This document shows, one piece after another, positions 43,585 through 51,657 of a stretch of 64,000 bases of DNA; position 1 is the first letter of the stretch, and each line of letters opens with the position of its first letter. The notes beneath the pieces are model-generated. The model worked only from the letters and a program-made list of their open reading frames with translations, was not told the DNA's origin and did not search any database. The stretch is from assembly GCA_029194665.1 (NCBI GenBank), contig JARFXO010000003.1, forward strand, positions 186,001 through 250,000, written 5' to 3'. Source of the stretch: Nitrospira sp. (GTDB lineage: Bacteria; Nitrospirota; Nitrospiria; Nitrospirales; Nitrospiraceae). A program made the position numbers and the translations under genes.

Positions 43585-45084
43585 ATGGACATATCAACGC
43601 TTAGGAGGAAACTGCTTGCAGGCTCAGTCGTCGGATTTCTGAGAGTCGGCCTCGCAGTTCCCGTCTATTTGGTATTGACCCCAATTATGCTCAACACATT
43701 GGGAACGGAGCGTTTCGGGCTTTGGGCGTTCAGCACGATGATCGTCAATGCCTTCAACTTAGTGGATTTTGGGCTCAAGAATAGTCTCCTCTATCATGTG
43801 GCGCAGCTGAGAGACAACCATGGAGCTGTGAGCCAACATTTCATGGCTACGGTGAAGGTATACTTGATCCTTTCCTCCAGTATTACCTTCATCCTGTTGC
43901 TATTCCATAGGGTGATTATCCAAGACTTGTTGTACGTTCCAGCTTATCTTTTCGAGGAGGCCCGGTTTCTGTTTGTCGTCACGGTGATCGCCTTTAGCGT
44001 AAGACTGGTGGTCATTCCCTATCAGGCAGTATTGGAGGGTCTTCAGGAACTTTCTCTTTCTCAATCCGTGTTTCTTGGCTGGCTGCTTATCTATAGTGCC
44101 GCTGTTCTTATAGCTCTCGTTGTGTGGCCGGGTATCTATAGCCTGGGCCTTGCCCTCCTTGTAAGCAATCTCTGCATCGTGCTCGGTTTCTATGGAGTCG
44201 CTAAATGGCGTCTCCCGTTTTTGCACCTTGCTCCATGGCGAACGAACACCGGCGAACTGAGAAGCATGCTCAAGTATGGCATTGGGATACAGGTGGCGGC
44301 GGTAGCGATCGCTCTCAGGGAACCTCTTTACAAGATCGTCTTGGCCAAGGCGTACGGTCTGGCGACCGTAGCAGCGTTCGAAGTCGCTTATAGGCTGTGC
44401 ACACAACTGGCTTCTGTCATGACAACTCCCCTGCTCGGGGTGTTAGGGGTTTCTGCGCTTCTGTCACGGCGACATGACGACTTAATGCGAATCCTTCGCC
44501 CTCTCCTTGTTTACGGAGTGATCGTGCTGCCACCTGCAGTGATGTTTGCATATACCTTTTCGAAACCATTGTTCAATCTGTGGCTCGGCCAAAAGGGGAA
44601 TGAGGCCGCCGAGTTGTTTCCCAGCTTGTTTCTGGGGTTTGCCATCTATTACTCGACGGAGGTCTTCTACAAGGCCATCGAAGGTTCAGGCCGTTCCTGG
44701 TACAGCGCGACCCTGCAGGTGTCAGTCCTCATTGTACAGATGTCGCTGTTGATCTGCATTGCCTCTCTTTCTTGGTCGATCACTGTGTCGCTTCTCATCG
44801 GATTTGGTGTGTTCAGTCTTTCTAACCTTCTGATGTTCCGTCGTTGTTATGGAAGGATAGATCTCGGCGACTGTTTTCCGTTGTTCTGGCTGGCTCTCCC
44901 CACGTGTCTGTATGTAGGTCTTTTTCCAGTTCAGTCGGAGAATTCCCATGTATGGGCCTTTGGGGCCTACTTGGTACTGCATCTCGCGATGTTGAGGCAC
45001 TTAGGCATAAGTGCTCAAAGTTTAGTAGGAGAATTTCGAAAGGTGGGTGAGTCGAAAATGCGACAAGCTGTCATATCCAGTTGA
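43585..45084 (+). CDS. polysaccharide flippase (Wzx/MATE-like)
   Basis: A 499-residue membrane protein with about 12-14 hydrophobic segments, starting 'LRRKLLAGSVVGFLRVGLAV' and with 'TLGTERFGLWAFSTMIVNAF', the entry typical of the RfbX/PST flippase family. It would carry undecaprenyl-linked repeat units across the inner membrane. The frame is open from 43456 and would then overlap the transferase by 107 bases; AGGAAGA fits the ATG at 43585. A 7-bp inverted repeat (45105-45111/45129-45135) lies after the stop. Confidence 0.87.
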   Translation: MDISTLRRKLLAGSVVGFLRVGLAVPVYLVLTPIMLNTLGTERFGLWAFSTMIVNAFNLVDFGLKNSLLYHVAQLRDNHGAVSQHFMATVKVYLILSSSITFILLLFHRVIIQDLLYVPAYLFEEARFLFVVTVIAFSVRLVVIPYQAVLEGLQELSLSQSVFLGWLLIYSAAVLIALVVWPGIYSLGLALLVSNLCIVLGFYGVAKWRLPFLHLAPWRTNTGELRSMLKYGIGIQVAAVAIALREPLYKIVLAKAYGLATVAAFEVAYRLCTQLASVMTTPLLGVLGVSALLSRRHDDLMRILRPLLVYGVIVLPPAVMFAYTFSKPLFNLWLGQKGNEAAELFPSLFLGFAIYYSTEVFYKAIEGSGRSWYSATLQVSVLIVQMSLLICIASLSWSITVSLLIGFGVFSLSNLLMFRRCYGRIDLGDCFPLFWLALPTCLYVGLFPVQSENSHVWAFGAYLVLHLAMLRHLGISAQSLVGEFRKVGESKMRQAVISS

Positions 45085-45229
45085 TCAGGGGCGAGGAACT
45101 CGGTGCGTCTCGATGGGGGCGTGCATGTGAGACGCCTCTGTGTGCTGAGCCAGCATGAACAAACCATGAATCTTGGTGAGGTGCCATGAATTGATTGCGC
45201 ACCTCTTCAGCCCGCATCTTCACAAGTCC

Positions 45230-46357
45230 ATGAGTACACGACCATCACTTCTTCTGATAGGGCCTACTCCGCCACCATTCCATGGAGTTGCTGTGGCGAT
45301 AGGTGTATTGCTGCAATCGGACATCGTAGGACAGTTTGATGTGTATCATCTCGATCTCGCTGATCGCCGTGGCATTCAACACGTCAATAAGCCAGATTTA
45401 CATGACGTTCTCCTCTTTGTTCGACAATGGGTGAAATTGGTCGATGTGCTCATTCGTTCATGGCCGACAGTGAGCTATCTCGTGCTCTCTCAGTCAACGA
45501 TCGGTTTTCTACGAGACAGTTTGCTAATTTGGCCGGCTTATCTTTGCGGGAGCCACATCGTTGTTCACCTGCACGGAGGACATTTTCGTGAGTGGTTTCT
45601 TGGGCGCTCTTGGTTCATGAAGGCCTACGTGAAAACTGTCCTTCGACGTGTCACGCGAGCCATTGTCCTCGGAGAACCTTTGAAGGATCAATTCGCGGGC
45701 CTTATTGATGAAAAGCGAATTGCCGTCGTACCAAACGGCATCGATTGGTCGAGTACCGCTGTGTGTCAGAACGTTCCTCGGTCCGGATCTCGGTTCCGCA
45801 TTCTTCATCTGAGTACATTGAGCCATTTGAAGGGTGCTCTGGTGTTTCTCCAAGCTGTCCCATTCGTACTCCACCAGCGAAAGGATGTGGAGTTCATATT
45901 CGCAGGACCATGGTCGCACGCGGAAGACAAAGTGTGGGCCGACGAATTCATTCGGCATGAGGGAATCGAGGCCTATCTTGCTTTTAGCGGGCAGGTAAAC
46001 GTTGCAGAGAAACTGGCTTTGTTTGACTCTGCCGATATTTTCGTCTTTCCTGGAGTCCAGCAAGAAGGCCAGCCGTTGGTTGTCATTGAGGCGATGGCGG
46101 CTGGAGTACCTGTGATTTTTACGGATCGAGGTTGCTTGCGTGACACAGTGCCGGATGGAGAAGTTGGACTAGAAGTGCCGATCGGAGATCCTCGTCAGTT
46201 GGCAGATCGCATACTGTGGTTGCTGGATCATCCTGAGGCTATCAAAGCGATGGGAGTACGCGCCCGCAAAAGATATGAAGCTCTCTATACAAAAGAACGA
46301 CACATCGAACGGATGATTGATGTCTTTTCGTTGTCCTGCAAGGAAGGTGCTGTATGA
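45230..46357 (+). CDS. GT4-type glycosyltransferase
   Basis: A 375-residue GT-B enzyme. The N-terminal loop is 'LLLIGPTPPPFHGVAVAIGV', and the donor domain has 'RILHLSTLSHLKGALVFLQA', 'VEFIFAGPWSHAEDKVWADE', 'FPGVQQEGQPLVVIEAMAAG' and 'VIFTDRGCLRDTVPDGEVGL'. The frame is open 19 codons further up (GTG 45173), but the family begins near ATG 45230. The ATG of the next gene overlaps its end (46354), so the two are translated together. Confidence 0.9.
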   Translation: MSTRPSLLLIGPTPPPFHGVAVAIGVLLQSDIVGQFDVYHLDLADRRGIQHVNKPDLHDVLLFVRQWVKLVDVLIRSWPTVSYLVLSQSTIGFLRDSLLIWPAYLCGSHIVVHLHGGHFREWFLGRSWFMKAYVKTVLRRVTRAIVLGEPLKDQFAGLIDEKRIAVVPNGIDWSSTAVCQNVPRSGSRFRILHLSTLSHLKGALVFLQAVPFVLHQRKDVEFIFAGPWSHAEDKVWADEFIRHEGIEAYLAFSGQVNVAEKLALFDSADIFVFPGVQQEGQPLVVIEAMAAGVPVIFTDRGCLRDTVPDGEVGLEVPIGDPRQLADRILWLLDHPEAIKAMGVRARKRYEALYTKERHIERMIDVFSLSCKEGAV

Positions 46358-47223
46358 GCACAATCGTATGCGCAGGTGAGAATGCCGGTGTGGGCAAACG
46401 AGATGCCGGAATCCTGCTAGGAGTTCCAATTGACAGGACGTCCCTCACAGACATGGTGCAAGCGTCCATGCATGCTGTCGCCCACAGAACGTTTCAAAAG
46501 GTAATTGCCTGCGCCAATCCTCATTCGTTGGTGGTCGCACAACAGGACGAGGACTTTCATTCCGCCCTGAACCATGTCGATTTTGTTGTCGCGGATGGTA
46601 TCGGCGCGTCATTGATGGCACGTTTCGTCGGTATCCGGATCGGGCCTCGAATCACAGGAACCGACTACTTCTATGGAGTGCTGATCGCACTCCAACAACG
46701 TGGCCAGGGCCGTGTCTTCTTTTTTGGATCGTCGCAGCAGGTTCTGGATCGTATCGCGAAACGCTTTGCCGTTGATTTTCCATCTCTGACGCTTTGCGGA
46801 GCCTTGTCTCCACCGTTTGGCACCTGGAGTGAAACGGAGAATCACCGAATGGTGGAAGTAATCAACGAGGCTAAACCCGATGTTCTCTGGGTCGGCATGA
46901 CGGCGCCGAAGCAGGAAAAATGGGTGGAGATCAATCGTCGGGAGCTCAATGTTCAGGTGATCGGTTCGATCGGTGCGGTATTTGACTTTTACGCTGGAAC
47001 TTATTCACGAGCTCCTAAATGGGTCTGTAACATCGGCTTGGAGTGGGCCTATCGATTCATCCTTGAACCTCGCCGCATGTGGCGACGCAACCTCGTGTCC
47101 GCACCAAAGTTTGTGTGGTTAGTGCTTCGTCGACACATCTTCCGTGGAGATACCACTCTGACAGCTACAGATGGGTCGAAGCAGGAAGAAATTGCCCACC
47201 ACGGCGAGAAAAAGGCTGCCTAG
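46354..47223 (+). CDS. WecG/TagA/CpsF family glycosyltransferase
   Basis: A 289-residue GT26-type enzyme. Typical blocks: 'VIACANPHSLVVAQQDEDFH', 'FVVADGIGASLMARFVGI', 'RITGTDYFYGVLIALQQRGQ', 'VFFFGSSQQVLDRIAKRF' and 'VLWVGMTAPKQEKWV'. Members add ManNAc, ManNAcA or similar sugars to undecaprenyl-PP-GlcNAc. With wecB and the WecA-like transferase in the same cluster, GlcNAc-ManNAc(A) at the base of the repeat unit is a fair guess. Confidence 0.92.
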   Translation: MSTIVCAGENAGVGKRDAGILLGVPIDRTSLTDMVQASMHAVAHRTFQKVIACANPHSLVVAQQDEDFHSALNHVDFVVADGIGASLMARFVGIRIGPRITGTDYFYGVLIALQQRGQGRVFFFGSSQQVLDRIAKRFAVDFPSLTLCGALSPPFGTWSETENHRMVEVINEAKPDVLWVGMTAPKQEKWVEINRRELNVQVIGSIGAVFDFYAGTYSRAPKWVCNIGLEWAYRFILEPRRMWRRNLVSAPKFVWLVLRRHIFRGDTTLTATDGSKQEEIAHHGEKKAA

Positions 47224-47353
47224 CTCATGACTGAACTTGCAGGGTGTGGCTCACCGGTTTGGAATTGTGATGCTTTGTGTTCCCCGTCGCTAGTGCTGTG
47301 CCGGCGACGTCATGGTGTTTCTATCTGTCGCTCTTTACAGATTTGAACACGGC

Positions 47354-47434
47354 TGCAGCAACATAGACACAGTTGCTGCATTTGGTCTCCATCGTCTTCC
47401 TTAGTTTTCAGTGACATGCAAACTTTATTGCATG
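47354..47434 (+). promoter_or_regulatory. two inverted repeats before the VPLPA-CTERM gene
   Basis: TGCAGCAAC (47354-47362) and GTTGCTGCA (47372-47380) form a perfect 9-bp inverted repeat. CATGCAA (47415-47421) and TTGCATG (47428-47434) form a 7-bp one with a 6-base gap. They lie in the 283-base gap between the WecG-like gene and the VPLPA-CTERM gene. The first could be a terminator stem for the upstream operon and the second an operator for the next gene; neither role is shown. Confidence 0.4.
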
Positions 47435-47506
47435 GTCTGGGATTTGCTGAACGACTCCCCATTTATACGTGTCCCTAATGAATCAACCTCTAGAAGGAGC
47501 GGCGAC

Positions 47507-48172
47507 ATGCGGATGATGAAACGATGGCTTAGGAGAGGACTTATCCTGCCGGCTGCTGCGGTGTGTGCCCTTTCGGTTTCGATCAGTGCAGCGCAAGCGG
47601 CTCTAGTGACCTATTCGTTCACCGGCAGTGTCGACAACATTGCTCCCAAGGACACAATCTCCGGCCTCTTTCAATTTGACAATGCGACGGGAGGGAGCGG
47701 TGGCGTTTATAACGGTGCAGTAACAGGCTTTACCCTGAAGATAGAGGGGTTCGGGCACAACTCGTTTTTTGCCCCTGGTGCCAATGCTGTGACGATTTCC
47801 CAGAACATGCCGCTGGGGGGTGGCATTGTCGACCGTTGGGCATTGGTGACTGCTGCCACTGGTGAAGCGATTAGTGGTACCACCACGCGACCATTCAGTT
47901 TTGATCTTCGTCTCGACCACAATGGCGGAGGGTTGTTCACCGACTTGAGCCTTCAAGGTCCGCCAAGCTTGAGCAGTTTGAATGGCGGTCGTGCGCAATG
48001 GCGGCTCTTTTTCGAGGATGTCAACGGTAATCCATCCGTGTATCTCGGATCGATCAGTAGCCTGACCGCTGTACCGTTGCCGGCGGCGGTCCTGCTGTTT
48101 GGAGCGGGGCTTATCTCCTTGGTAGGTTTGGGAGCCGGAGGGTTGAGAAATCTCCGAGCGTCCAAGGCCTAG
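47507..48172 (+). CDS. VPLPA-CTERM sorting-signal protein
   Basis: A 221-residue exported protein. N-terminal signal peptide (LRRGLILPAAAVCALSVSIS, ending AAQA). The beta-rich body has 'VTYSFTGSVDNIAPKDTISG' and 'FSFDLRLDHNGGGLFTDLSL', as in many exosortase substrates. The C-terminal sorting signal at about 189-221 is VPLPAAVLLFGAGLISLVGL plus a short basic end: VPLPA motif, membrane helix, Arg/Lys cluster. An exosortase is expected to cut at this motif. AAGGAG sits before the ATG at 47507. A hairpin terminator follows, then the exosortase gene. Confidence 0.93.
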   Translation: MRMMKRWLRRGLILPAAAVCALSVSISAAQAALVTYSFTGSVDNIAPKDTISGLFQFDNATGGSGGVYNGAVTGFTLKIEGFGHNSFFAPGANAVTISQNMPLGGGIVDRWALVTAATGEAISGTTTRPFSFDLRLDHNGGGLFTDLSLQGPPSLSSLNGGRAQWRLFFEDVNGNPSVYLGSISSLTAVPLPAAVLLFGAGLISLVGLGAGGLRNLRASKA

Positions 48173-48186
48173 TCGTCTAATTTCTG

Positions 48187-48222
48187 ACGGGCTTGATACT
48201 TCGATTATGGTATCAAGCCCGT
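48187..48222 (+). terminator. rho-independent-like terminator after the VPLPA-CTERM gene
   Basis: A 13-bp perfect stem (48187-48199 ACGGGCTTGATAC with 48210-48222) with a 10-base loop, followed by the pyrimidine-rich TCTTTCT. It starts 14 bases after the stop codon. Confidence 0.8.
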
Positions 48223-48340
48223 TCTTTCTGCGGACCCGATCGATAGCTGGAAAGTTGCCAAGGAAAGTATCGCCCCGCTCTTCAAGACCGGTTTAGCTCG
48301 CTTCTCTAGCTCCTGATCATCGTGTGAGTACCTCACGCTT

Positions 48341-49915
48341 ATGACCGGCACACGTTCCTTGCTTTTCACCTCAGTCCTGATTGTGGCGCTAGTGATCTAC
48401 ATGTATGCAGAGAGTCTTGCCTTCTTGTTCAGCCGTTGGTTTGGCACCGATGACTATAGCCACGGCATCTTTGTGCCACTCATCAGTGCCTTCTTGATAT
48501 GGCGATCTCGAAATCGTCTATTGCAGGTACCGAGGGAGAAATCATGGTGGGGACTTGGTGTGATCACAGCGGGTCTTTTTCTCTATGTCGTGGGCGAATT
48601 GTCCACGTTGTTTGTGGTCCTACATGCCTCTTTGTGGATCGTGATGGTCGGGTTGGCCGTTACGCTCCTCGGGATTCGCGGGACGAGGACCATCGCCTTC
48701 CCTCTTGGCTATCTTCTGACCGCCATCCCGCTGCCGACGTTTTTCTACGCAGGTCTTTCGAGCCAGCTTCAACTCTGGTCCTCATCGCTCGGCGTCGGTT
48801 GTTTGCAACTCGTCGGCGTGATGGCTTTTCAGGAAGGCAATGTCATTGATCTAGGGCCCGTGCAGCTTCAAGTCGTGGAGGCCTGCAGCGGCATTCGCTA
48901 CCTGCTTCCACTGATTTCTCTCGCCTTGCTCTGCGCCTACTCATTTAAGGACCAGATGTGGAAACGAGCGGTCCTAGTGTTGTCGGCCATTCCGATCTCC
49001 ATCCTGACCAATGGCTTTCGGATCGGCATGATCGGAGTGCTTGTCGAGCTCTACGGGAAAGGAGCTGCGGAGGGTTTCTATCATCTGTTCGAGGGATGGG
49101 TCGTTTTCATGGTGAGTTTCGGGCTGTTGCTGATGGAAATGAAGCTCCTAGGAAAGCTAGGAGTGTCTGTGCCGCAGCAATCGTGGTCTGAGCGATTGAC
49201 GTTGAGACATCAGGAGTTGGACGCTGGGCGCAAAGTCGGGCTCGAGAATACACCGGGCAACATCTTCTCACCGGGGCCGGCCTATCTGTGCAGTGTGGCT
49301 CTGTTCGCGCCCTTTACGTTGTTTTCGACCACGGTCATGGACCGTGAGGAGGTCTCCCCTCCACGAACCGCATTTGTCGATTTCCCGATGCAGATCGATG
49401 GATGGCGAGGCGAACCCGCTCCCCTCGAACAGCAATACATCGATGCGCTTCGATTCGATGATTATGTGCTTGCCGATTATCGTTGGGGCACTCAGCATCC
49501 CGTGAATTTCTATGCGGCGTACTATCGGTCACAGCGGAAAGGTCAGTCGGCTCATTCGCCTCAGAGTTGTCTGCCGGGCGGGGGATGGGAAATAGGGTCT
49601 TTGACACAGCAAGAATTATCGATGTCATCAGGGGTGATAGAACCACTCAGGGTCAATCGAGCCGTGATCCAGAAGGGAGAACAGAAGCAAATCGTGCTGT
49701 ACTGGTTCAAACAACGGGACCGAAACCTCACGGACGAATATCTGGTGAAGTGGTATTTGCTGTGGGATGCGTTCTCAAGACAACGAACTGATGGAGCGCT
49801 GGTGAGACTGGCTTCGCTCGTTGGTCCCGGTGAATCCGAGGCAATTGTGGATCAACGTCTACAGGAATTAGCGATTGCGGTGGGGCGGGAGCTGACCAGG
49901 TTTGTACCGAACTGA
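48341..49915 (+). CDS. xrtD: exosortase (XrtD-type) fused to EpsI domain
   Basis: A 524-residue protein. Residues 1-290 are an exosortase with about eight membrane segments and the catalytic residues C182 ('VVEACSGIRYLLP'), R227 ('LTNGFRIGMIG') and H248 ('GFYHLFEGW'). Residues about 315-524 are an EpsI/DUF3485 domain ('FPMQIDGWRGEPAPLEQQYI', 'VNFYAAYYRSQRKGQSAHSP', 'WYLLWDAFSRQRTDGALVRL'). The fusion and the neighbouring VPLPA-CTERM protein match what I remember of the VPLPA-specific exosortase XrtD; the subtype needs a profile search. It processes sorting-signal proteins at the inner membrane, in step with polysaccharide export. Confidence 0.9.
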   Translation: MTGTRSLLFTSVLIVALVIYMYAESLAFLFSRWFGTDDYSHGIFVPLISAFLIWRSRNRLLQVPREKSWWGLGVITAGLFLYVVGELSTLFVVLHASLWIVMVGLAVTLLGIRGTRTIAFPLGYLLTAIPLPTFFYAGLSSQLQLWSSSLGVGCLQLVGVMAFQEGNVIDLGPVQLQVVEACSGIRYLLPLISLALLCAYSFKDQMWKRAVLVLSAIPISILTNGFRIGMIGVLVELYGKGAAEGFYHLFEGWVVFMVSFGLLLMEMKLLGKLGVSVPQQSWSERLTLRHQELDAGRKVGLENTPGNIFSPGPAYLCSVALFAPFTLFSTTVMDREEVSPPRTAFVDFPMQIDGWRGEPAPLEQQYIDALRFDDYVLADYRWGTQHPVNFYAAYYRSQRKGQSAHSPQSCLPGGGWEIGSLTQQELSMSSGVIEPLRVNRAVIQKGEQKQIVLYWFKQRDRNLTDEYLVKWYLLWDAFSRQRTDGALVRLASLVGPGESEAIVDQRLQELAIAVGRELTRFVPN

Positions 49916-49947
49916 ACCAACACAGGTGAGGATGCGGTGACCAATCC

Positions 49948-51582
49948 ATGGTGAATGAGCTGTTTTTTAGCTTCATGACGGCGCTACTTCTCTCCATGGC
50001 GCTGATTCCTCCGTTACGGCTGGCAGCCGAACGATTTCAGGTGATGGATCTGCCCGGAGGACGAAAAGTGCACGAGCACCCCATTCCACGAGTGGGGGGA
50101 CTTGCCTTCGCCATCGGTGCCTGCGCTGCGATTGCCTGGTGGGTTCCGAAAGATGCTGTTGCGCTATCGGTTCTGGTCGGCAGCGTCATTCTCGTGGGGT
50201 TCGGAGTATGGGACGACCGTGTCGATCTTACCTATCGAAGCAAACTCGTAGGGCAGCTGATTGCCGCCCTTGCCGTTGTCCTGGGCGGCGATATCTGGTT
50301 TACCTCACTCCCCTTGTTACCGGATGTGGAAGTACCGGCATGGGCTGGGATGTGTGTGACCGTCGTGTTTCTTATCGGAGTATCAAACGCGGTGAATCTG
50401 ACGGATGGATTGGATGGACTAGCCGGAGGCTTATCGTTCTTAACGCTCAGCGGGATCGCCTATTTGGCCTATCTATCTAGTGATTCGACCGTCCTTATCC
50501 TTACTATTCCGTTTCTTGGGGCGCTCTTGGGGTTCTTGCGGTACAACACGTACCCGGCTCGCATTTTTATGGGAGACGGCGGCAGCCAATTGTTGGGATT
50601 CATCATGGGGGTATTCGCCGTTCTCCTGACGGATTCCTCACGAGGGCCATTCAGTCCGAGCCTTGCTCTCTTCCTATTGGGGCTGCCGTTTTTGGACACC
50701 CTTGGTGTGATCGGACAACGGCTGGCTGAAGGCCGCTCTCCATTCATCGGCGACCGTGCGCACATTCACCACAAACTGCTTCGCTTTGGGTTCACGCATT
50801 ATGAGGCTGTGACCGTCATTTACGTGATCCAGGCAGGGATGTTGGGCTTGGCGTATCTGCTGCGATGGCAGTCCGACCTATTGCTCCTTCCCCTCTACCT
50901 CATGATTGCAGGATCAGTCTTGATACTGTTCGTCGCAGCAGGGCGCGACCTTCTTCCCAATCTCACTCCACAAAGCGGCCATTTTCTATCCAATGTGGCC
51001 GTGACGCGATTGACGAATGGCCCCTGGCTGACAGATCTGCCGATGCAGTTTCTGGCCGTGACCGTCCCATGTTTCCTCATTGCCCTGGTGTTTGTCCCAT
51101 CAAATGTGCCGACCGATGTCGGCTATCTGTCGATCATCGTATTCGGGATTGTGTTGCTCGGCCTCTCGCTTTCTCCTCGAGTCGCGCCGTACTTCGTCCG
51201 TGGTGGACTCTACGTGGGCACCACGTTTCTGCTGTATGTCTACGATGGGTCGCGAGCGAGCACGTTATCTACCGTCACGATGGCGCACAACGCGTTCTTC
51301 GTCGTGGTCGCCGTCATGGTGTTATTGAGTCTTCGATTCAACCAGGAGAACCGGTTTCAGACGACACCGCTCGACTATTTAATGGTCTTCTTGGCCGTCA
51401 CGTTCCCGCTGCTTCCGGAGGTCAGCGCCGATCTCTCGCACTTGGGGATCTTTGCCGCAAAATTGATGGTGCTCTTCTTCACCTTCGAATTGCTGCTCCA
51501 TGCATTTTCCAGCCGTGTCCGACAGTTGGGATTCGTTTCGCTCTGGATCCTGTTCGGACTCGGAATTCGGATTTTGTTGTAG
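49948..51582 (+). CDS. WecA/TagO-like undecaprenyl-phosphate sugar-1-phosphate transferase
   Basis: A 544-residue membrane enzyme that starts repeat-unit synthesis by moving GlcNAc-1-P (or a similar sugar) to undecaprenyl phosphate. The MraY/WecA motifs are present: 'DLPGGRKVHEHPIPRVGGLA', 'NAVNLTDGLDGLAGGLSFL', 'ARIFMGDGGSQLLGF' and 'GDRAHIHHKLLRFGFTHYEA'. The enzyme part ends at about 330; another 200 residues form about six more membrane segments not found in WecA. The extension could be a fused partner or an unusual domain of the exosortase loci. Confidence 0.9.
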   Translation: MVNELFFSFMTALLLSMALIPPLRLAAERFQVMDLPGGRKVHEHPIPRVGGLAFAIGACAAIAWWVPKDAVALSVLVGSVILVGFGVWDDRVDLTYRSKLVGQLIAALAVVLGGDIWFTSLPLLPDVEVPAWAGMCVTVVFLIGVSNAVNLTDGLDGLAGGLSFLTLSGIAYLAYLSSDSTVLILTIPFLGALLGFLRYNTYPARIFMGDGGSQLLGFIMGVFAVLLTDSSRGPFSPSLALFLLGLPFLDTLGVIGQRLAEGRSPFIGDRAHIHHKLLRFGFTHYEAVTVIYVIQAGMLGLAYLLRWQSDLLLLPLYLMIAGSVLILFVAAGRDLLPNLTPQSGHFLSNVAVTRLTNGPWLTDLPMQFLAVTVPCFLIALVFVPSNVPTDVGYLSIIVFGIVLLGLSLSPRVAPYFVRGGLYVGTTFLLYVYDGSRASTLSTVTMAHNAFFVVVAVMVLLSLRFNQENRFQTTPLDYLMVFLAVTFPLLPEVSADLSHLGIFAAKLMVLFFTFELLLHAFSSRVRQLGFVSLWILFGLGIRILL

Positions 51583-51657
51583 CAAACCGAGTTACGTAAT
51601 AGCCTAGGTTTCATGCCAAGGGCATTCCAATACAACAGACGTGGGTGGACTTTCAGT

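Noticed and set aside
45105..45135. 7-bp inverted repeat after the flippase gene as a terminator
   Set aside because: The stem is short, the loop is 17 bases and there is no T-run; a transferase gene follows in the same direction.
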